A stretch of 64,000 nt of DNA from Streptomyces sp. NBC_00259 (GTDB taxonomy: Bacteria; Actinomycetota; Actinomycetes; Streptomycetales; Streptomycetaceae): the NCBI RefSeq assembly GCF_036181745.1, contig NZ_CP108080.1:4715501-4779500 (forward strand). Reading direction: 5' to 3'. Positions 8,827-17,910 of this stretch are shown here, one piece after another. Position 1 is the first letter of the stretch. Each line of letters starts with the position of its first letter. A program made the translations under genes and the position numbers. The notes below the pieces were generated by a model. That model made no database searches. It worked only from the letters and a program-made list of their open reading frames with translations, and was not told the origin of the DNA.

Positions 8827-11298
8827 ATGTCGGAGGCGGAGCAGTCGCGGGACACGACACAGGAGCCCCTTCGGGACGCGGCGCGGAACGGCGAACGTGC
8901 CACCGGCGCGGACTCGACGGCGGATGCGACCGGGGGCTCGGCCGGGCGTGAGCACGGCGGTTCGGGCGCGAGCACGGCGAAGGACGGCGGACGCGACGCG
9001 TCGGACGCGTCGCGCCCGGGGGCGGGGAGCGGCGACGCGAAGGACGTGAACGGCGCGAAGGAAGCGAAGAGCGAGAAGCCGGACCCACGACGTGCCGGCA
9101 CGCGGCCGGAGACCGGGGGCGACGCGCCTGCGGCCTCCGGCGGGGCGGACGACGCCAAGTCGGCCGCCGGGCGCGGTGGTACGGCGAAGGACGCGCCCGG
9201 GAGCGCGGGCGGCGGCACGAAGTCCGGGCCGCAGGACGCCCGCGGCGCCCGTGCCGGCGCCGGTGCCGGTGACCGGGGTGCCGGTGAGCGAGGCGCCGGT
9301 GACCGAGGTGCCGAGGACGCGGCAGCCGGGCCCAAGGGCGCGCGGGACTCGGTGAAGGACGCGGCGGAGCAGGGCGCCCGCGGCGGTGACGCGAAGGCCG
9401 CCGGATCGTCGGCGCGACGCGGACCGACGGCCGAGGGACGGCTGTTGGCCGGACGGTACCGGCTGGGAGGCGTCCTCGGACGCGGCGGCATGGGCACCGT
9501 CTGGCGGGCCGTCGACGAGACGCTCGGCCGCACGGTCGCCGTGAAGGAGCTCCGCTTCCCCAACAGCATCGACGACGACGAGAAGCGCCGCCTCATCACA
9601 CGCACCCTGCGCGAGGCGAAGGCGATCGCCCGGATCCGCAACAACGGCGCGGTGACGGTCTACGACGTGGTCGACGAGGACGACCGGCCGTGGATCGTCA
9701 TGGAGCTCATCGAGGGCAAGTCGCTCGCCGAAGCCGTCCGCGAGGACGGCCTTCTGACGCCCCGCCGGGCGGCCGAGGTCGGTCTCGCCATCCTCGACGT
9801 GCTGCGCTCCGCGCACCGCGAGGGCATCCTGCACCGCGATGTGAAGCCGTCCAACGTGCTGATCTCGGAGGACGGCCGGGTCGTGCTCACCGACTTCGGC
9901 ATCGCCCAGGTCGAGGGCGACCCGTCCATCACCTCCACCGGCATGCTCGTCGGCGCGCCCTCGTACATCTCGCCGGAGCGCGCCCGCGGCCACAAGCCGG
10001 GACCGGCGGCCGACCTCTGGTCGCTGGGCGGGCTGTTGTACGCGAGCGTGGAGGGCTGCCCGCCGTACGACAAGGGTTCCGCCATCGCGACCCTGACCGC
10101 CGTGATGACCGAGCCGCTCGACCCGCCGAAGAACGCCGGGCCGCTGGAGGAGGTCATCTACGGCCTGCTCGCCAAGGACCCGGCGCAGCGACTCGACGAG
10201 GCCGGGGCACGGGCACTGCTGCTGGACGTGATCCACGCGCCGGAGCGGCCGGCCGAGCCGGAGCCGTCGCCCGAGGCGACCCGGGTCGTCGCGCTGCCGC
10301 CGCTCCCGCCGGAGCCCGCGGTTCCCGCCAGGGACCGGGCCAAGGAGGCGGCCGACGCGGCGGCCGACCGGGTCCGCGGCGCACTGCGCTCCGTGCGGAA
10401 CGCGGCGGCGAAGCCCGAGCAGAAGTCCGCGGCCGCGGCCGCGGCTCCGAGGCCGGCGAACGGGCCCGCGGTCACGCGGACGGCCCCCGTGCGGGCGCCG
10501 CTCACCGATGTGGTGCCCAAGCGCACGCTGGTCGTCATCGCGGTCGTCGCCGTGCTCGCCGTCCTGTCCACCGTGCTCGTCCTCACGCTGGGCGGGGACG
10601 ACGAGGGCAGCAAGGGCAAGCCCAAGGGCGGTACGACCGCTTCGGCCGGGGCCACCGCCGGCGGTGACGCCAAGGGCAAGGGCGACGGCAAGGACGGCGG
10701 CAGTGGCCAGGGCGGCCAGGGCCAGGGCGACGACTCCCCGAAGGATGACACGGGCCAGACCGGCGGCGGGGGCACGGGCACGGGCGGCACACAGCCGTCC
10801 GGCGGCAAGGACACCGGCGGACCCGCCGGCGGGAAGGCGATTCCCGCCGGGTACGCGAGGGTGACGAACGACCAGTTCCACTTCAGCATGGCGATGCCGA
10901 AGGACTTCCGCCGCACCGGTACCGCCGGCCAGAACTCGGGCGCGATCTTCAGCGCCAACGGCGGCTTCCCGCGCGTCCAGGTGGACTTCACGGGCAGCCC
11001 GGGCGACGACGCGAAGGCCGCGTGGACGGCGGCGGTGTTCGCCGTCAAGAGCAGCAGCAACGGCTACAAGCACCTCGGCATCGACACGGTCGACTACAAG
11101 GGCTACCCGACCGTCGCCGACTGGAGCTTCGAGCGCAACCAGAACGGTCAGCGGGTGCGGGTGCTCAACCGGGGCTTCAAGGTCGACGCCCGTCACGGCT
11201 ACTCGATCATGATCAGCTGCAAGGCGAGCGAATGGGACGGCGCGGAGTGCAGCACGCTGCGCAAGACGGCGTTCGACACGTTCGCCCCAAAGGACTGA
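8827..11298 (+). CDS. Transmembrane Ser/Thr protein kinase, first of three paralogues
   Basis: An 823-residue receptor-like kinase. Residues 1-200 are Gly/Ala/Asp/Lys-rich and disordered. The kinase domain (about 207-465) has the GRGGMGTVWRA loop, K240, HRD at 336-338 and DFG starting at D356, so it should be active. A Pro/Ala linker precedes one membrane helix (about 567-589). Outside is a Gly/Lys/Asp-rich stalk, then a globular domain of about 150 residues starting PAGYARVTNDQFHFSM. There are no PASTA repeats. The outer domain resembles those of the two following proteins. GAGGGGA precedes the ATG. Signal and substrates are unknown. Confidence 0.93.
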   Translation: MSEAEQSRDTTQEPLRDAARNGERATGADSTADATGGSAGREHGGSGASTAKDGGRDASDASRPGAGSGDAKDVNGAKEAKSEKPDPRRAGTRPETGGDAPAASGGADDAKSAAGRGGTAKDAPGSAGGGTKSGPQDARGARAGAGAGDRGAGERGAGDRGAEDAAAGPKGARDSVKDAAEQGARGGDAKAAGSSARRGPTAEGRLLAGRYRLGGVLGRGGMGTVWRAVDETLGRTVAVKELRFPNSIDDDEKRRLITRTLREAKAIARIRNNGAVTVYDVVDEDDRPWIVMELIEGKSLAEAVREDGLLTPRRAAEVGLAILDVLRSAHREGILHRDVKPSNVLISEDGRVVLTDFGIAQVEGDPSITSTGMLVGAPSYISPERARGHKPGPAADLWSLGGLLYASVEGCPPYDKGSAIATLTAVMTEPLDPPKNAGPLEEVIYGLLAKDPAQRLDEAGARALLLDVIHAPERPAEPEPSPEATRVVALPPLPPEPAVPARDRAKEAADAAADRVRGALRSVRNAAAKPEQKSAAAAAAPRPANGPAVTRTAPVRAPLTDVVPKRTLVVIAVVAVLAVLSTVLVLTLGGDDEGSKGKPKGGTTASAGATAGGDAKGKGDGKDGGSGQGGQGQGDDSPKDDTGQTGGGGTGTGGTQPSGGKDTGGPAGGKAIPAGYARVTNDQFHFSMAMPKDFRRTGTAGQNSGAIFSANGGFPRVQVDFTGSPGDDAKAAWTAAVFAVKSSSNGYKHLGIDTVDYKGYPTVADWSFERNQNGQRVRVLNRGFKVDARHGYSIMISCKASEWDGAECSTLRKTAFDTFAPKD

Positions 11299-11498
11299 GG
11301 GGTTCACCCCCAAGGACTGACCAGGCCACGTATCGTGAGAGGCCGTGGACCGTACGCAGCCGCAAGAGACCGGTGAACGACCGGAATTGACGGCTTCGTG
11401 CGGTCGGCGCGACCGGGGGACGGCGAGTGGGCCGAAGGGCGGCCCGAGCGGCCCGAGGCGAGCCGAGCCATGAAAGCAGCACGCTGTGGGGAGGCGTC

Positions 11499-14219
11499 GT
11501 GGACGACTATGCGGGAAGGGTGCTCGCCGAACGCTATCGGCTGCCTCTGCCGCCCTCCGACGAGTACGAACTCGTCGAGACACGCGCCTTCGACACCTAC
11601 AGCGGTCAGGAAGTCCTCCTCCGGCAGGTGCCGTTGCCGGAGGTCGTGGAAGCGGAAGTGCTCGACGCGGACGGCTACGGGGGCGTTCCCGCGCCTCGCC
11701 GGGCTCCCGGGCGCAGCACCCGGCGGCCCACGGATCCGGCGGTGCGGCGGGCCGTAGAAGCCGCCCAGGCCGCCGCGCAGATCCCCGACCACCCCCGGCT
11801 CGACCAGGTCTTCGACGTGTTCGCCGAGGACGGTTCGCTGTGGATCGTCAGTGAACTGGTCGCGGCACGGCCGCTGGCCGCGCTGCTTGCCGAGGAGCCG
11901 CTGAATCCCTACCGGGCGGCGGAGATCGGCTCGGACGTGCTCACGGCGCTGCGTGCCCTCCATGCGCACGGCTGGACCCACCGGAACATCACGGTGCGCA
12001 CGGTCCTCGTCTGCGACGACGGCAGAGTCGTCCTGACCGGCCTCGCGGCGGGCGCCGCCGAGGAGGCCCTGTGCGGGTACGCGCCGGTGCCGGACCCCGT
12101 GGAGCCGGTGGAGGAGGCGGAGCTGGTGGAGGACGCCGGGCCCGCCGCCGGCGAGGCGGTGCAGCCGCACGCGCCGTACACCCCGCCGGCGTACGGGTAC
12201 GGCTTCGGTGAGGGCGCCGGGGACGTACGGGCCGCACGAGCCGGTGCCATCGCCGCGTACCGGGCGGGCACCCGGGCCGCGGCCCGCGTCAGCGAGGACC
12301 GCCGGCAGGAAGTGACCGGCCCGGAGGACCGCCAGGACCGCCAGGACCACCAGGATCGCGAGGACTACCAGGAGGGCCGACTCGGCCGGTACGGCCAGGA
12401 CGACGCGTACGGCCAGGACGACGCGTACGGCCAGGACGGCGGGCATGCCCAGGGCGGTGACGGCGCCGTCGACGACCACGGTGATCCGGGCCTGCTGCCC
12501 GCCCCCGGTCGCGGGATCGACGGGGTCGGGCGACTGCACCACCCCGGTGTACGGGACGAGCCGGACGACGACCGCGGCGCCCTCCTGCCCGCGCCCCGCA
12601 CCGGTACCGCCCCGGCCGCGCCGCAGTGGTGGTCCCAGCCGGCAGGCGACGCCGACGGCAGGGACGACGGCACGGACGACGACAGGGACGACGACAGGGA
12701 CGACGACCTCTACGAGGATCCGCCCCCGAACCCCCGCCGGCCCCGGCTCGCGGGCGTCTGGCGGGACGGCCCCGCATCCGGCGCGGACGGCCCCGCGCCG
12801 ATCTCCGCAGGCGGCGGCACCTCCCGCTACGGTGCGTCCCCCTACGCCGGCACCGGCCGCGACGCCCTGCGTGCCGACGCACGGCGCCAGAGCGGCGCAT
12901 CCGTCCACGAGGAGCAGGCGACCGTCGGCGGCCGCTGGGACGAGGTGGTCGCCGCCGGTGCGGCCACGGCCTATCGAGGACCCGCCACGCCTCTCGCCGC
13001 CGAGCGGGCGCGCCAGACCCGCATCGCCGTCGTCGGCGCGGTCACCGAGCGCTGGGCACCCGAGCAGGCCGGACCCGTGCACGAGAACTGGCAGCTGGCG
13101 CCGCCCATCGGCCCGGCCACCGATCTCTGGGCGCTCGGCGCGCTGCTCTACCGCGCGGTGCAGGGCCACGCCCCGTACCCCGAGGAGAGCGCCGTCGAGC
13201 TGGTCCAGCTCGTCTGCGCCGAACCGCCCGCCTTCGCCGAGGAATGCGGACCGCTGCGCCCGGTCGTCGAGTCGCTGCTGCGTCAGGACCCCACCGAGCG
13301 CCCGGACTTCGAGGAGCTGCGCGGCTGGCTGCGCTCGCTCGTGCGGTCCGCTCCGGAACCCGACGCGGGCGCCGAGGTCGTTCCGCTGCCCTCGGTCGAC
13401 GGCACCCGTCTGCCCGTCGTACGCCGCCGGGGCGAACTGGTCCGCAGGCGCCGGGCCGGTTCCCCGGACATCAGGCACGGCCGCCATCGCCACAAGAAGG
13501 CCAAGGCTCCGCGTGAGCCCCGGGAGCGGCGCCCGCGCGGACCCCGCTCGCTGGGCAGGATCCTGCTCCTGCTGATCCTGCTCGCGCTCGCCGCCGCCAT
13601 CGCCTACGCCGTGCTGTTCATGCCGAAGTCCGGCCCGGGGACGGGCGCCGGGGAGGCTCCGCAGTCCCCTCCCGCGTCCCAGGGGGGCACGCCCGCGAAC
13701 GAGCCGGCGGGCGACGCCTCCCCGGACGGCCGGCAGCCGCAGACCTCCGCGCCCGCCGTCGACCTCGCCGACGGCTATGTCGTGCGTATCGACCCCGAGG
13801 GCTTCCGGATCGGTGTCGACAAGACCTGGCAGCGCAGGCCCGTCAACGACAGCGGCCAGGTCCGGTACATCGGCGGTGACTTCACGCTCATCGTCGTCCC
13901 CGGCCGCGATCCGGTGAGTGCCAACGGCGCGGACCCGATGGCGTACCAGCGCGACAAGGAGCGTGAACTCCAGCCGTTCCGCGACTCCTCGTGGTCCTCC
14001 GCGTCCGGGCTGCGCCGGATAGACGTGGGCAAGCAGGCCATGGCGGAAGGCCAGTTCACCTGGCAGGACAGCACCGGGCGCGAGGTGTTCGTCCGCAACC
14101 TCGCGATGATCGTCGGCGACAGGTACCACGTGCTGCAGGTGATCGGTCCCGAGGACCGGCGGGACAAGGTCACCGAGATCTACGAGCAGGCCACGGCGGC
14201 CTATCGGGCGGGTGGTTGA
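11499..14219 (+). CDS. Receptor-like pseudokinase with a large disordered insertion
   Basis: A 906-residue membrane protein with a degraded kinase fold. The glycine loop is absent, the beta-3 lysine is R42, the catalytic HRD is HRN at 161-163, and DFG is GLA at 181-183, so phosphotransfer is not expected. About 340 residues (185-525), acidic and rich in Gln-Asp and Asp-Arg repeats, separate this part from a recognisable C-lobe (TDLWALGALLYRAVQG, about 538-555). One membrane helix (about 688-708) leads to an outer domain of about 150 residues with GFRIGVDKTWQRRPV. GTG at 11499 follows GGGGAGG; a GTG-type start further upstream gives no better ribosome site. It sits between two active-looking kinases, so it may scaffold or regulate them, as known for the mycobacterial pseudokinase MviN. 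Confidence 0.88.
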   Translation: MDDYAGRVLAERYRLPLPPSDEYELVETRAFDTYSGQEVLLRQVPLPEVVEAEVLDADGYGGVPAPRRAPGRSTRRPTDPAVRRAVEAAQAAAQIPDHPRLDQVFDVFAEDGSLWIVSELVAARPLAALLAEEPLNPYRAAEIGSDVLTALRALHAHGWTHRNITVRTVLVCDDGRVVLTGLAAGAAEEALCGYAPVPDPVEPVEEAELVEDAGPAAGEAVQPHAPYTPPAYGYGFGEGAGDVRAARAGAIAAYRAGTRAAARVSEDRRQEVTGPEDRQDRQDHQDREDYQEGRLGRYGQDDAYGQDDAYGQDGGHAQGGDGAVDDHGDPGLLPAPGRGIDGVGRLHHPGVRDEPDDDRGALLPAPRTGTAPAAPQWWSQPAGDADGRDDGTDDDRDDDRDDDLYEDPPPNPRRPRLAGVWRDGPASGADGPAPISAGGGTSRYGASPYAGTGRDALRADARRQSGASVHEEQATVGGRWDEVVAAGAATAYRGPATPLAAERARQTRIAVVGAVTERWAPEQAGPVHENWQLAPPIGPATDLWALGALLYRAVQGHAPYPEESAVELVQLVCAEPPAFAEECGPLRPVVESLLRQDPTERPDFEELRGWLRSLVRSAPEPDAGAEVVPLPSVDGTRLPVVRRRGELVRRRRAGSPDIRHGRHRHKKAKAPREPRERRPRGPRSLGRILLLLILLALAAAIAYAVLFMPKSGPGTGAGEAPQSPPASQGGTPANEPAGDASPDGRQPQTSAPAVDLADGYVVRIDPEGFRIGVDKTWQRRPVNDSGQVRYIGGDFTLIVVPGRDPVSANGADPMAYQRDKERELQPFRDSSWSSASGLRRIDVGKQAMAEGQFTWQDSTGREVFVRNLAMIVGDRYHVLQVIGPEDRRDKVTEIYEQATAAYRAGG

Positions 14220-14355
14220 CCCGGTCGCCCGGGCCCCGCGAGGCGACCGCGCCCCGCAACCATCGGATCACGGTGCGAGTTACTGAGCCGCCCCAGGTTC
14301 CGCGTACGTACCTCCCCTCCGTAACCTGTCAATCCAAGGAACGGGGCGGGGACAC

Positions 14356-15963
14356 GTGGAACACGCACAGAGCGCGAGTACGGCAGCGGGACTGCTGCTG
14401 GCAGGCCGGTACCGGCTGACCGAGACCATCGGCCGGGGCGGCATGGGCAAGGTCTGGCGCGCCCAGGACGAAGTCCTGCACAGAACCGTCGCCGTCAAGG
14501 AACTCACCGCAGGTCTGTACGTGTCCGAGGCGGACCGTACGGTGCTGCACGCCCGCACCCAGAAGGAAGCCCGCGCGGCAGCCCGTATCAGCCACCCCAA
14601 CGTCGTGACCGTCCATGACGTCCTGGAGCACGACGGCCGGCCGTGGATCGTCATGCAGTACGTCGACGGGCCGTCACTCGCCGACGCGGCCAAGGAGTCG
14701 GGCCGTATCCCGCCCGCCGAGGCCGCCCGCATCGGTCTGCACGTCCTCGGCGCACTGCGCGCCGCGCACGCCGCCGGTGTGCTGCACCGCGACGTCAAGC
14801 CGGGCAATGTGCTGCTCGCCTCCGACCGACGGGTCCTGCTCACCGACTTCGGCATCGCCGCGATCGAGGGCGACTCGACCATCACCAGGACCGGTGAACT
14901 GGTCGGCTCCATCGACTACCTGGCCCCCGAGCGGGTACGCGGCGGCGACCCGGGGCCCGCCTCCGACCTGTGGTCCCTGGGCGCCACGCTCTACACCGCG
15001 GTGGAAGGGACGTCGCCCTTCCGCCGTACGTCACCGCTGTCCACGATGCAGGCCGTGGTCACCGAGGAGCCGGCGCCCGCCGAGCACGCGGGATCGCTGG
15101 GGCCGGTCATCACCGCGCTGCTGCGCAAGGAGCCCGGGCAGCGCCCGCCGGCCGACGAGGCCGAGAGGATGCTGCTGGAGGCGATGGAGGGCCGCCGCCC
15201 CAAGTCGGCGCAGCAGTACGTCCCGACGCAGTCCGTGGACGCCGAGGAGCGGCGCGCGGCGACGGCGGTGCTCTCCGGGCCGCACGTACCGGACGGGCAC
15301 GCACACCCGTCCACCGCGGCGGTGCCGGTGCGGAAACGTTCCGGTCGCTGGCGCAGGACGTTGCTCGTCATCGCCCTGGCGGCGGTTGTCGGAGGCGGGG
15401 CGGGATTCCTGGCACTGCGCTACGCGGATAGCGGCGGCCAGGGCAAGGACGACCCCGGTTCGTCCACCACGTCCGGCGCGGCCGGCGGCAAGACCACGCC
15501 ATCGGCCGAGCAGGACGGATGGGAGCGGGTCGACGACCCCGCCGGCTTCAGCCTGCTCGTACCGGAGGGCTGGGAACGGCAGCTGGACGGCGACCAGATC
15601 GACTACACGCCCGACAACGGACGCCATCTCATCCGGATCAGCATCGACAGGACGCCCGACTTCGAGAACCCGTACATGCACATGCAGGACGTCGAGAAGA
15701 CCGTCCGCACCCGGCTGCCCGAGTACCAGCGGGTGAGGCTGGACCAGAACACCTTCCGCGACCAGGAGAAGTCCGCGCTGTGGGAGTTCACCTGGACCGA
15801 GACCAAGAACAACGCGGGCGAGCGCCGGGCGATCGACCAGGTCTACTACGCGGACGACGGCACCGAGTACGCGCTCTACATGTCGAGCCCCGCGAAGGAG
15901 TGGTCGACCACGCGGAAGCAGTTCGACACGATGGTGCAGAGCTTCCAGCCTCCGGCGGGCTGA
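14356..15963 (+). CDS. Transmembrane Ser/Thr protein kinase, third of three paralogues
   Basis: A 535-residue receptor kinase. The kinase domain starts almost at the N-terminus (about 15-280): GRGGMGKVWRA, K48, HRD at 144-146, and DFG at 164-166, with a GSIDYLAPE activation segment. One membrane helix lies at about 335-354. The outer part is a short Gly/Ser linker and a domain starting DGWERVDDPAGFSLLVPEGW, resembling PsbP-like beta sandwiches. The GTG at 14356 follows a GGAACGGGGCGGGG stretch. It is likely co-transcribed with, or controlled together with, the two upstream kinases (137-base gap). The 268 bases after it hold no gene, only a CCCCTGATCAGGGG palindrome at 16122-16135. Confidence 0.93.
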   Translation: MEHAQSASTAAGLLLAGRYRLTETIGRGGMGKVWRAQDEVLHRTVAVKELTAGLYVSEADRTVLHARTQKEARAAARISHPNVVTVHDVLEHDGRPWIVMQYVDGPSLADAAKESGRIPPAEAARIGLHVLGALRAAHAAGVLHRDVKPGNVLLASDRRVLLTDFGIAAIEGDSTITRTGELVGSIDYLAPERVRGGDPGPASDLWSLGATLYTAVEGTSPFRRTSPLSTMQAVVTEEPAPAEHAGSLGPVITALLRKEPGQRPPADEAERMLLEAMEGRRPKSAQQYVPTQSVDAEERRAATAVLSGPHVPDGHAHPSTAAVPVRKRSGRWRRTLLVIALAAVVGGGAGFLALRYADSGGQGKDDPGSSTTSGAAGGKTTPSAEQDGWERVDDPAGFSLLVPEGWERQLDGDQIDYTPDNGRHLIRISIDRTPDFENPYMHMQDVEKTVRTRLPEYQRVRLDQNTFRDQEKSALWEFTWTETKNNAGERRAIDQVYYADDGTEYALYMSSPAKEWSTTRKQFDTMVQSFQPPAG

Positions 15964-16231
15964 CCAGCGGGTCGTCCCCACCAACCTGGACGGCATGGAC
16001 GCCGCTCTGCTGCGGCCGGGACGAGGCCGAAGGCATCGACCTCTTCAAGGGCGTCCGGGAGCGCGTCCCGCCTCGGAAAGGTGGCGACGGGGGCCACGGG
16101 GAGGGCCAACGACGCCACAAGCCCCTGATCAGGGGTTATCTGCCAGTGATCGCTGGCGCAATGTGTGGGCCTCGCGAAAAGCTGTTACCGACGGGTACCC
16201 AAAGCCTTGATTGCGTCATACCCTCGCCCCC

Positions 16232-17860
16232 ATGACGGACTCGCAGGCCCCCGCCGCCCAGCACACCGACGCGCTCGGCACCAACCCCACCGCCGCCGCC
16301 CCCGCCGGCGCGCGCACCGCCGCCGACGTGGTCACACCCGAGGTGGTCGCCCAGCTCACCCGAGGCGTCGTCGGTTCCGGCCGTACGGCCAACCACACCC
16401 CCTTCACCGGGGAGAAGCTGGCCGATCTGCCCGAGTCCACCCCCGAGGACGTCGCCGAGGCGTTCACCCGCGCCCGCGCCGCCCAGCCCGCCTGGGCCGC
16501 GACCTCCCCGCGCGCCCGCGCCGCCGTACTGCTGCGCTTCCACGACCTGGTCCTGGAGCGCCAGGCCGAGGTCCTCGACCTGATCCAGCTCGAGACCGGC
16601 AAGGCCCGCCTCCACGCCCACGAAGAGGTCCTGGCCGTCGCCGTCGCCGCCCGCCACTACGGCCGCAAGGCTCCTTCGTACCTGAAGCCGAAGCGGCACA
16701 CCGGTGTCGTGCCCGTGCTCACCAAGACCACCGAGCTGCGCCAGCCGCGTGGCGTCGTCGGCCAGATCGCGCCCTGGAACTACCCGCTGGAGCTGTCGGT
16801 CGGCGACGCGCTGCCGGCGTTCGTCTCCGGGAACGCCGTCGTGATGAAGCCCGACACCGAGACCGCGCTCACCGCCCTGTGGGCCCGTGACCTCCTCATC
16901 GAGGCCGGGCTCCCGGCCGGTGTCTTCCAGGTCGTCATCGGCGACGGACCGGTCGTCGGCCCCGAGGTCGTCAAGCACGCCGACTACGTCTCCTTCACCG
17001 GCTCCACCCGCACCGGCCGCGAGGTCGCCCAGGGCGCCGCCGCCCGTCTCGTCGGCGTCTCTCTCGAACTCGGCGGCAAGAACGCCATGCTGGTGCTGCA
17101 CGACGCCGACATCGACAAGGCCGCCGCCGGTGCCGTACGCGCCTGCTTCTCCTCGGCCGGCCAGCTCTGCATCTCCATCGAGCGCCTGTACGTGCACGAG
17201 TCCGTCGCCGACGCGTTCGTGGAGCGCTTCGCGGCCCGTACGAAGGCGATGCGCCTCGGCAACTCCCTCGCGTACGGCGCCGACATGGGCTCCCTCGTCG
17301 GCGAGCGCCAGCTGGAGACCGTGCAGCGGCACGTGGACGAGGCCGTCGCCAAGGGCGCCACGCTCGTCACGGGCGGTGTCCACCGCACCGACATCGGCCC
17401 GCTCTTCTACGAACCCACCATCCTCGACGGCGTAGAGGCACCGATGGCCGTCTGCGCCGAGGAGACCTTCGGTCCCGTCGTCTCCATCTACCGCTTCAAG
17501 GACGAGGACGACGTCATCGAGCAGGCCAACGGCACCCCGTACGGCCTGAACTCCAGTGTCTGGACCAAGGACGGCAGGCGCGGCCACGCCGTCGCCGCCC
17601 GACTGCGCACCGGCACCGTCAACATCAACGAGGGGTACGCGCCCGCGTACGGCAGTGTGCAGTCCCCGATGGGCGGAATGAAGGACTCCGGTCTCAGTCG
17701 TCGGCACGGCTCCGAGGGCATCCTCAAGTACACCGAGGCACAGACCGTGGCCCAGCAGCGGCTGATCCCGCTCGCCCCGTCCTTCGGCATGGACGACGCG
17801 AAGTACGCGGCGTTCATGAGCACGTCCCTGAAGGTGATGAAGGCCCTGCGCCTGCGCTGA
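16232..17860 (+). CDS. Succinate-semialdehyde dehydrogenase-type aldehyde dehydrogenase
   Basis: A 542-residue NAD(P)-dependent aldehyde dehydrogenase, close to the actinobacterial GabD2 type. The conserved PWNYPLELSVGDALPA region, FTGSTRTGREVA, the general base E279 in LELGGKN, and the nucleophile C313 in AGQLCISIERL are all present. It would oxidise succinic semialdehyde, or a related aldehyde, to the acid. The ATG at 16232 lacks a Shine-Dalgarno sequence and CATACC lies about 9 bases upstream, so a leaderless transcript is plausible. The GMC oxidoreductase starts 50 bases downstream on the same strand, suggesting an operon that pairs alcohol or sterol oxidation with aldehyde oxidation. Confidence 0.9.
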   Translation: MTDSQAPAAQHTDALGTNPTAAAPAGARTAADVVTPEVVAQLTRGVVGSGRTANHTPFTGEKLADLPESTPEDVAEAFTRARAAQPAWAATSPRARAAVLLRFHDLVLERQAEVLDLIQLETGKARLHAHEEVLAVAVAARHYGRKAPSYLKPKRHTGVVPVLTKTTELRQPRGVVGQIAPWNYPLELSVGDALPAFVSGNAVVMKPDTETALTALWARDLLIEAGLPAGVFQVVIGDGPVVGPEVVKHADYVSFTGSTRTGREVAQGAAARLVGVSLELGGKNAMLVLHDADIDKAAAGAVRACFSSAGQLCISIERLYVHESVADAFVERFAARTKAMRLGNSLAYGADMGSLVGERQLETVQRHVDEAVAKGATLVTGGVHRTDIGPLFYEPTILDGVEAPMAVCAEETFGPVVSIYRFKDEDDVIEQANGTPYGLNSSVWTKDGRRGHAVAARLRTGTVNINEGYAPAYGSVQSPMGGMKDSGLSRRHGSEGILKYTEAQTVAQQRLIPLAPSFGMDDAKYAAFMSTSLKVMKALRLR

Positions 17861-17910
17861 CCCCCGAACCCGCACGATCGCACGTCCGCACGTTCTCGAC
17901 GAGGAGAGCC

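Noticed and set aside
16122-16135. CCCCTGATCAGGGG palindrome after the third kinase as a terminator
   Set aside because: The palindrome has no loop and is short; it may be an operator, but nothing ties it to a gene.
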